From assembly GCA_013330215.1 (NCBI GenBank), contig DUIS01000020.1, positions 1-8,193 of the forward strand: 8,193 nucleotides of DNA, written 5' to 3'. The notes under the pieces were generated by a model. That model was given only the letters and a program-made list of their open reading frames with translations, was not told where the DNA came from and did no database searches. A program made the translations under genes and the position numbers. Positions within the stretch are counted from its first letter, which is position 1. Each line of letters begins with the position of its first letter. Positions 4,193 to 8,193 of this stretch are shown here, piece after piece. Source of the stretch: Microcaldota archaeon (GTDB taxonomy: Archaea > Micrarchaeota > Micrarchaeia > Micrarchaeales > Micrarchaeaceae).

Positions 4193-4399
4193 ATGGAGAA
4201 ATGCGTAATATGCGGAAAAGGCGGTAAGGAACTTGTTGTCAGTCCTGATTACCCGGAGAAGCGGATATGTCTGGACTGCCTCAACGGGCTCGTATTCAGC
4301 CTCAACACGCTGGAGAAGGAGCTGAAGCCGCTCTACAATGCGTTGGACAGCGCGCTCGATGCCTTCAACAGGGAGATGAGCAAGAAGAGCAAAAAGTAA
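4193..4399 (+). CDS. Small C4 zinc-binding protein
   Basis: The ATG at 4193 gives 68 residues. Two CxxC knuckles, CVIC (C4, C7) and CLDC (C26, C29), form a treble-clef or zinc-ribbon site, separated by an 18-residue loop with SPDYPEKR. The rest (about 33-68) is a charged amphipathic helix, probably a coiled coil, ending in a lysine-rich tail (KKSKK). An in-frame TTG at 4163 would add ten hydrophobic residues encoded by the T-tracts, which is implausible. No good TATA box has the right distance from the ATG, so the transcript may come from read-through of the hairpin or from a weak promoter. The fold suggests binding of protein or nucleic acid; the family is not recognised. Confidence 0.7.
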   Translation: MEKCVICGKGGKELVVSPDYPEKRICLDCLNGLVFSLNTLEKELKPLYNALDSALDAFNREMSKKSKK

Positions 4400-4406
4400 G
4401 TTATAT
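4400..4406 (+). promoter_or_regulatory. TATA-like box for the membrane-anchored protein gene
   Basis: GTTATAT lies just after the previous stop codon and about 30 bp before the ATG at 4433, giving a near-leaderless transcript. Confidence 0.45.
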
Positions 4407-4432
4407 GTGAATTCCCACTATCAGATGATGCA

Positions 4433-4876
4433 ATGGGCCCAAAAAGTGTTGTGCTGGCGATAATCGTGATACTCGTACTTGCCCTCGCATTCATAGCGAT
4501 AACCTACAAGCCCCTGAACAATTACATTGACGGGATTCTTGGCATACACAACACCATATACATAACCGGGGTATCGTTTGAGATAAACGGCGCGACGAAC
4601 GAATCGTGCTTTGGCAATGTTGTCCAGCCGCTTCCCGGCTTCTACGCGCAGAAGGGCGGCGAATTCAGTTACACGGTAAACCTGACGGATGCCTGCACAG
4701 GCCCGCGCAACATAACGAACGTGAACGTGCTCAACAGCGGCTTCTCGATAAAGTCGGTGAGCCCGAGGCTGCCGTATGAGGTGTTCGGCGGCAACAGGGT
4801 GCAGCTTGGCATGGAGATAAGCCACCCTAGCGGCTTCAGTGCGGGGGTGCTGACGCTCCAGCTCAATGTGACATAG
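4433..4876 (+). CDS. Membrane-anchored exported protein, 147 residues
   Basis: A short head (MGPKS) precedes one hydrophobic helix at about 5-24 (VVLAIIVILVLALAFIAI), with no clear signal peptidase site. It is therefore probably a membrane anchor with the rest outside the cell. The outer part is beta-rich and ends in an amphipathic strand (GVLTLQLNVT), as in small Ig-like or CARDB-like domains; this is a resemblance only. It has two cysteines (C59, C88) that could bond, and four N-glycosylation sequons (N56, N83, N93, N145), a high density that fits an archaeal surface protein. No TATA box is visible for the zinc protein upstream, but this gene has its own. Specific function is unknown. Confidence 0.72.
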   Translation: MGPKSVVLAIIVILVLALAFIAITYKPLNNYIDGILGIHNTIYITGVSFEINGATNESCFGNVVQPLPGFYAQKGGEFSYTVNLTDACTGPRNITNVNVLNSGFSIKSVSPRLPYEVFGGNRVQLGMEISHPSGFSAGVLTLQLNVT

Positions 4877-4880
4877 CAGG

Positions 4881-5105
4881 TCAACTTCCGTGGGCTGCGC
4901 TCATGTGTGCGGTTAGTTCCCCGCTTGACTCGAACCTATCTCCGCATACGCTGCACTCGAAGTTCTCCGCATCAACGCCGGAATGTGCCTCCCTTACATG
5001 CTCTGCCAGTTCGTCCCCGTTGTCAAAGAGCTCGCCGCATACGCTGCATTTGAATTCCGCCAATCCAACACCAGAGCCCTTGCTCATGCAAGGTATAAGA
5101 ACCAT
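4881..5105 (-). CDS. Two-finger C2H2 zinc-finger protein
   Basis: The product is 74 residues with two classic fingers, each C-x2-C-x12-H-x4-H: C20/C23/H36/H41 (KCSVCGELF ... HVREAH) and C51/C54/H67/H72 (ECSVCGDRF ... HMSAAH). They are joined by a ten-residue linker. The frame stays open to an ATG at 5147, but the TATA box at 5127-5135 lies downstream of that codon and predicts a start near 5105, which is itself an ATG. I therefore choose 5105 and a leaderless mRNA. An ATG at 5087 (MSKGSG) is the other option. Small C2H2 proteins in archaea are usually DNA- or protein-binding regulators. A perfect 8-bp inverted repeat at 5097-5117 spans the predicted start and could be its own operator. It is divergent from pyrH. 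Confidence 0.8.
   Translation of the reverse strand: MVLIPCMSKGSGVGLAEFKCSVCGELFDNGDELAEHVREAHSGVDAENFECSVCGDRFESSGELTAHMSAAHGS
5078..5093 (-). promoter_or_regulatory. 6-bp hairpin around an internal ATG of the zinc-finger gene
   Basis: CCTTGC (5078-5083) and GCAAGG (5088-5093) form a perfect hairpin. Its 4-base loop holds the ATG at 5087, the alternative start codon of the zinc-finger gene. In the mRNA it could influence which ATG is used. Confidence 0.3.
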
Positions 5106-5117
5106 GCGCTGGTTCTT
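5097..5117. promoter_or_regulatory. 8-bp inverted repeat across the zinc-finger gene start
   Basis: AAGAACCA (5097-5104) and TGGTTCTT (5110-5117) are perfect arms with a 5-bp spacer. They cover the predicted transcript start and ATG (5105), just downstream of the TATA box. Bound protein would block initiation, so this is a candidate operator. Confidence 0.4.
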
Positions 5118-5126
5118 GAGGCTCGG

Positions 5127-5135
5127 TTTAAATAA
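5127..5135. promoter_or_regulatory. TATA box possibly shared by the zinc-finger gene and pyrH
   Basis: TTTAAATAA reads TTATTTAAA on the other strand. Leftward, it is 26 bp from the zinc-finger ATG at 5105. Rightward, it predicts a start near 5157, leaving an 11-nt leader before the pyrH ATG that includes AGGCGG (5158-5163). No other good TATA box lies between the genes. Confidence 0.45.
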
Positions 5136-5167
5136 CTTGGCTGCCATTCTATTACTTAGGCGGTTTC

Positions 5168-5845
5168 ATGAACATAACGATAAAGCTTAGCGGGCACATT
5201 CTCTTCCCCTCGCTGAATGCCTCGTCCGCATTCAAGGGCTATGTGGAGAGCATACTGAGGCTCAGGAAGGCTGGCAACGCCCTGTTCATAGTTGTCGGTG
5301 GAGGCGAGCCCGGAAGGTACTACATAAGGATAGCCAGGGAGAATGGGCTTGACGAATCATCCTGCGACCAGGTGGGCATTGCTGCAACGCACATCAATGC
5401 GAGGATCTTCGCAAGGGCGCTGGGGAGCGAGGCATGCCAGCTGATACCTACAGACTTCAGCGAGCTCGACGAGGCGATATCAACGGACAAGATAGTTGTA
5501 ATGGGAGGGCTTCAGCCCGGTCAGTCTACCAATGCGGTAGCGGCCGTGCTTGCAGAGCGCTCAAACTCCAAGCTCCTGATAAACACGACTAACGTTGACG
5601 GCATATACGAAAGCGACCCTAAGAAGAATCCGCGCGCGAAGAGGTTCGACAAGATAAGCATAGGAGAGGTCGAAAAGATACTCGACAAGATGGGTGCGCG
5701 CGCAGGCGAGTACGATCTTCTCGACCATGTCGCGATAAGGATAATAAGCAGGTCAAGGATAACGACAAAGATAATAGACGGCAGCAACCCGAAGAACATA
5801 CTCAAGGCTGTAGAAGGAAGAATCGGCACGACCATAGTGCCGTAG
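5168..5845 (+). CDS. pyrH: UMP kinase (archaeal type)
   Basis: This 225-residue amino-acid-kinase-fold protein has the length of archaeal UMP kinases, which phosphorylate UMP to UDP with ATP in cytosolic pyrimidine synthesis. Landmarks are the N-terminal strand with the phosphate-binding lysine (ITIKLSG, K6), GGGEPGR (44-50), the helix GIAATHINARIFARAL (70-85), GGLQPGQSTNAVAA (113-126), and the signature TNVDGIYESDPKKNP (141-155). The C-terminal DGSNPKNILKAVEG and GTTI are also typical. The family usually has TTD in the PG-x-TTDAVAA loop; here it is STN, a mild change near the nucleotide site. The ATG follows AGGCGG. The stop abuts the msrA stop. Confidence 0.93.
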   Translation: MNITIKLSGHILFPSLNASSAFKGYVESILRLRKAGNALFIVVGGGEPGRYYIRIARENGLDESSCDQVGIAATHINARIFARALGSEACQLIPTDFSELDEAISTDKIVVMGGLQPGQSTNAVAAVLAERSNSKLLINTTNVDGIYESDPKKNPRAKRFDKISIGEVEKILDKMGARAGEYDLLDHVAIRIISRSRITTKIIDGSNPKNILKAVEGRIGTTIVP

Positions 5846-6379
5846 CTATTTCAGCAGCGCCTTGAACTTCTCCCTTAGCTTCCTTACCTTTGGGCCTATC
5901 ACGAAGGTGCAGTAGGGCTGGATCGGATTCCTTTCGTAGTAGTCCTTGTGGTAGGACTCCGCCTTGTAGAAGACATCCAGCTTCCTAACCTCTGTGGTTA
6001 TTGGCCTCTCAAAATTGCCCTGTATCTCTTTGATGAAATCGGTCGCCTTCTTCTTTTGCCGATCGGTCGTGTATAATATTATCGACCTGTACTGCGAGCC
6101 AACGTCCGCGCCCTGCCGGTTGTATTGCGTCGGGTCATGCATCTCGAAGAATATCTCGAGGAGGGTATCAAGGTTTATCAGGCTTGGGTCATAGGTTACC
6201 TGAAGCACCTCGGCGTGGCCGGTCTCGTGGCTGCATACCTCTTCGTAGGTCGGGTTCTTTGTCGTGCCGCCAGCATATCCTGGCGTTGTCTCTATGACGC
6301 CCTTGAACATCTTGAAGACAGCCTCTGTGCACCAGAAGCAGCCTCCTCCGAATACTATAGTCTCGTTCTTATTTCCCAT
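5846..6379 (-). CDS. msrA: Peptide methionine (S)-S-oxide reductase MsrA
   Basis: This 177-residue enzyme reduces the S epimer of methionine sulfoxide in proteins and free methionine. The catalytic motif GGCFWC is at 12-17 with nucleophile C14. Further conserved blocks are GYAGG (34-38), GHAEVLQVTYDP (54-65), HDPTQ (81-85), GSQYRS (94-99) and YHKDYY (143-148). C49 and C157 are candidate resolving cysteines. The N-terminus is short with no signal, so the enzyme is cytosolic. The ATG overlaps the end of msrB by 11 nt, which implies cotranscription and translational coupling from the msrB promoter. It converges on pyrH with the two stop codons touching. Confidence 0.96.
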   Translation of the reverse strand: MGNKNETIVFGGGCFWCTEAVFKMFKGVIETTPGYAGGTTKNPTYEEVCSHETGHAEVLQVTYDPSLINLDTLLEIFFEMHDPTQYNRQGADVGSQYRSIILYTTDRQKKKATDFIKEIQGNFERPITTEVRKLDVFYKAESYHKDYYERNPIQPYCTFVIGPKVRKLREKFKALLK

Positions 6380-6755
6380 CCTTACCAGCCTTTGGCACGA
6401 ATACCAGTGATATCGAGTTCACGCAGTGGCGCGCATTCTTCTTTGTGAAGCCCTCGCCCAAAAACAGATGGCCGAGATGCGCGCCGCAGTTTGCGCACTC
6501 TATCTCAGTCCTGACCCCATCTGCGTCTGGGATTCTCTTTATTGCGCCTTTTATCTCATCGTCAAAACTGGGCCAGCCGCACCTCGCGTCGAACTTGTCC
6601 TTGGAGCTGTAGAGGGAGGCGCCGCACCGCTTGCATACGTACATACCTTCTTTGAAGTTATGCTCGTATTCGCCGCTGAAGGGCATCTCCGTGCCCTTGC
6701 CGACTATTACCCTCTCCTCCTCGGGTGTAAGCTTCCTTAATCTCCTCTCTGCCAA
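6369..6755 (-). CDS. msrB: Peptide methionine (R)-S-oxide reductase MsrB
   Basis: This 128-residue enzyme reduces the R epimer and complements MsrA. A structural zinc is held by CKRC (C41, C44) and CANC (C87, C90). The catalytic cysteine is C111 in RHCVNS. C59 in RCGWPSF is a likely recycling cysteine, and GAHLGH (91-96) is the conserved active-site histidine block. The only start that keeps the full N-terminal domain (LRKLTPEEERVI, GTEMPFSGEY) is a TTG at 6755; the next in-frame ATG (6686) would cut into it. A clear TATA box (6786-6795) lies about 35 bp upstream. It is the first gene of an msrB-msrA operon, a methionine repair pair for oxidative stress. Confidence 0.95.
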   Translation of the reverse strand: MAERRLRKLTPEEERVIVGKGTEMPFSGEYEHNFKEGMYVCKRCGASLYSSKDKFDARCGWPSFDDEIKGAIKRIPDADGVRTEIECANCGAHLGHLFLGEGFTKKNARHCVNSISLVFVPKAGKDGK

Positions 6756-6785
6756 TCAATCCCATTCCTAATTCTGAAGATTAAA

Positions 6786-6795
6786 CCTTATAAAG
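6786..6795 (-). promoter_or_regulatory. TATA box of the msrB-msrA operon
   Basis: The minus strand reads CTTTATAAGG, the best-looking TATA box in the window. It predicts a start near 6765 and a leader of about ten bases before the TTG at 6755. It lies just past the stop of the DUF981-like gene, so the operon is transcribed on its own. Confidence 0.6.
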
Positions 6796-6800
6796 ATTGC

Positions 6801-7493
6801 CTAAGGCGTTGTGATAAGGTGCGCGGATATTGCGGAGACTGCGACGAACCCGGAGAGCAGGCTCGCAAGAAGCAGGAAGATCCAGAACATCGCGAGCGTG
6901 AACTTCCAGCCGTGCCACACCCTCCCTTTCCTCATGTCCGGAGCCCTGTCGGCCATGAGCGAGACCGGGAATGAGAGTATTCCTGTGAATCCGTATAGGA
7001 AGTAGAGCAGCAGCAGCGCTACAGGCGCCTGCGTAAGCCCTATGCTGGAGCCCTCTGCACCGTAGGCTATGGTCATTAGGCCCACCATCAGGCCCAGGAA
7101 ACCCACGTATTCGAGCTTGAGGCGGCACTTTACAGCCAATGCGAATGCGATAAGCACTATGCCGAAGGATATGAGCGGGTCGTAGAATAGTATGTTGTAG
7201 CTACCGGGAAGCGGCCAGGTGAACTGCCCCCAGAGCCCCATGATGAACATGTATGCGCCGATCAGGCCGAGCGGCACGCATGCGCTCTTGAGATGGTCCT
7301 CGAAGTTGCGCTCCCTCCTATTGTATACGCCGTACATGGATGATACAGTGTAGAGGAGAAGGAAGCCAGCGAGGCTTATTGAGAAGAGCGAATATGCGAG
7401 GTTGTCGATGTAAGGCATGCTAGATATATCAAGCGAAACGTATTTAGGGTTTGCTGCGGTGTTGGGCCAGTTGGTGATACGCGGTTCCATCAT
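6801..7493 (-). CDS. DUF981-like integral membrane protein
   Basis: The 230-residue product has about six membrane helices, near 33-55, 70-90, 103-121, 127-145, 154-178 and 197-220. The order of motifs recalls the archaeal DUF981 family: a WPLPGSYNILFYDPLISFG block before helix 3, a YGAEGSSIGLT turn after helix 4, and GFTGILSFPVSL in helix 5. DUF981 is found mainly in archaea, often acidophiles, and its function is unknown to me. The start is ATGATG at 7493. A TATA-like element at 7513-7520 gives a near-leaderless transcript and is shared with the divergent gene. A loop of charged residues (180-194) and a charged segment at 58-70 lie between helices. Family assignment is from memory of the pattern, without a search. 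Confidence 0.75.
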   Translation of the reverse strand: MMEPRITNWPNTAANPKYVSLDISSMPYIDNLAYSLFSISLAGFLLLYTVSSMYGVYNRRERNFEDHLKSACVPLGLIGAYMFIMGLWGQFTWPLPGSYNILFYDPLISFGIVLIAFALAVKCRLKLEYVGFLGLMVGLMTIAYGAEGSSIGLTQAPVALLLLYFLYGFTGILSFPVSLMADRAPDMRKGRVWHGWKFTLAMFWIFLLLASLLSGFVAVSAISAHLITTP

Positions 7494-7512
7494 GTTCTTA
7501 TTGTTTCACCAA

Positions 7513-7520
7513 CAAGAATA
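7513..7520. promoter_or_regulatory. TATA-like element between divergent membrane protein genes
   Basis: The strand pair reads GAATATCC / GGATATTC. Its centre is 24 bp from the ATG at 7493 (minus) and 23 bp from the ATG at 7540 (plus), so one element could set leaderless starts both ways. The match to a TATA box is weak. Confidence 0.35.
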
Positions 7521-7539
7521 TCCAGATTGGTAATATCAC

Positions 7540-7815
7540 ATGGCTAGACCAAACAGGCATTTCTTCAAGATAAAGAGACTTAAAAAGGCTCTCGAGAAGA
7601 CGGCTTTTGCCTCCTTAATAGCAGACATAGGCATATCCGCAATCACCCTAATCTCACTAAAGATCGGCACATCTTACACAATAGGCATTCTCTTTGTAAT
7701 CAATTACATACTCGCAGTAATTGTTGCTGTGTCGCTTGTACTTATGGCTTACATTGCGATACTCTCACACGGGCATAAGTTATCAAAGATCGTAAGACTA
7801 TTCAGATTCAATTAG
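7540..7815 (+). CDS. Small membrane protein, 91 residues
   Basis: The family is not recognised. A strongly basic N-terminus (MARPNRHFFKIKRLKKALEK) leads into hydrophobic helices at about 22-41 and 46-75; the second is long enough to be one extended or two short segments. A histidine-containing basic tail follows (HGHKLSKIVRLFRF). Both ends are positive and probably cytosolic. The ATG at 7540 fits a leaderless transcript from the element at 7513-7520. The gene is divergent from the DUF981-like membrane protein, with only 46 bp between their start codons, which hints at co-expression. Convergent with the Nudix gene across 50 bp in which I see no clear terminator. Confidence 0.68.
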   Translation: MARPNRHFFKIKRLKKALEKTAFASLIADIGISAITLISLKIGTSYTIGILFVINYILAVIVAVSLVLMAYIAILSHGHKLSKIVRLFRFN

Positions 7816-7865
7816 GACCTGATCCAATCAATACAGGAGACCTCATCTTTCCGCCCTTTATGCAG

Positions 7866-8192
7866 TCAGATGACAAAGTAGTCCTTGGAGCGCGTTGGCT
7901 TGCCTTGAACTTTCCCGAAGACGCCGCTCTCTCTGATTATTGCCGCGGTATAGGAAGGCAGCTTCTTGTCCATCCTCTTTGCAAAAAGAAACTTCGAATA
8001 CTCACTATTGCATTTCAGCCTGCCGCCGACCATCTTTACAAGGTACACCACATTTACCGTGTGGCGCTTCTGGCCGCTTTTCTTTGTGAATACAGTGGAA
8101 TAAACGCCAACTCTCCTTATTATCTTGACATCAATGCCTGCTTCCTCCTTTGCCTTGCGCCTCACCGCCCCTTCAAGGCTTTCGCCATACAT
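7866..8192 (-). CDS. Nudix hydrolase, C-terminal part (partial at window edge)
   Basis: The visible part begins inside the Nudix box, GESLEGAVRRKAKEEAGI, followed by beta strands and the segment GVYSTVFTKKSGQKRHTVNVVYLV, as in Nudix folds acting on nucleoside diphosphate derivatives. The box departs from the consensus: where G-x5-E-x7-REUxEExGU has RE, this has RK, while the EE pair and final G are kept. Similar changes occur in GDP-mannose mannosyl hydrolases, and the GVY...VVYLV region also recalls them, so a sugar-nucleotide substrate is possible. The ATG at 8192 is probably an internal methionine, because 30-50 residues normally precede the box; the true start lies beyond the window. Confidence 0.82.
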   Translation of the reverse strand: MYGESLEGAVRRKAKEEAGIDVKIIRRVGVYSTVFTKKSGQKRHTVNVVYLVKMVGGRLKCNSEYSKFLFAKRMDKKLPSYTAAIIRESGVFGKVQGKPTRSKDYFVI

Positions 8193-8193
8193 C

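Noticed and set aside
4421..4825. 134-residue minus-strand ORF opposite the membrane-anchored protein
   Set aside because: It is a shadow: composition is unlike a protein, while the plus strand has a promoter and a clear membrane anchor and exported domain.
5106..5147. Longer zinc-finger protein starting at 5147
   Set aside because: The TATA box at 5127-5135 lies inside that extension, and predicts a start at the ATG at 5105.
6781..7128. 115-residue minus-strand ORF overlapping the DUF981-like gene
   Set aside because: Overlaps the membrane protein in another frame and shows low-complexity arginine/alanine/proline content typical of a shadow frame.
1..8193. CRISPR array, rRNA genes, riboswitch
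   Set aside because: No regularly spaced repeats, rRNA-like segments or recognised riboswitch cores were seen anywhere in the window.

Overview
The window looks archaeal. It carries the C-terminal end of an archaeal-type ATP-dependent DNA ligase, an archaeal-type UMP kinase, a DUF981-like membrane protein, and a tRNA-His whose intron lies in the T-loop within a bulge-helix-bulge (BHB) motif. TATA-like boxes sit about 24-27 bp upstream of start codons, implying many leaderless mRNAs. Compact spacing, many very small membrane or zinc-binding proteins, and the tRNA intron suggest a DPANN-type archaeon, perhaps Micrarchaeota. That lineage call is an inference; only 'archaeon' is well supported.

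Layout. 1-129: end of a DNA ligase (+). 130-1190: a HAD phosphatase and a winged-helix regulator (both -). 1191-1378: divergent promoter region. 1379-2218: an unrecognised 279-residue protein (+). 2249-2357: intron-containing tRNA-His(GUG). 2347-3193: a small AT-rich VapBC toxin-antitoxin cassette. It is bounded by 15-bp direct repeats that copy the tRNA 3' end, with 13-bp inverted repeats just inside. 3218-3388: a doubtful small ORF (-). 3535-4876: four small (+) genes, namely two double-spanning membrane proteins, a C4 zinc protein and a membrane-anchored exported protein, with a strong hairpin plus T-tracts in the middle. 4881-5105: a two-finger C2H2 protein (-), divergent from pyrH (5168-5845, +). 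5846-6755: an msrB-msrA operon (-). 6801-7493: DUF981-like membrane protein (-), divergent from a 91-residue membrane protein (7540-7815, +). 7866-8192: C-terminal part of a Nudix hydrolase (-), cut by the window edge.

How it fits together. Most genes are chromosomal housekeeping or small unknowns. The msrB-msrA operon repairs both methionine sulfoxide epimers. The wHTH and C2H2 genes each have inverted repeats at their promoters, so autoregulation is possible. The most notable part is 2249-3193. A tRNA gene with an intron in its 3' half is joined to a compositionally distinct toxin-antitoxin cassette that has both att-like direct repeats and terminal inverted repeats but no recombinase. This looks like a minimal non-autonomous integrative cassette. 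A 9-base core of its inverted repeats also occurs at the tRNA exon-intron junction.
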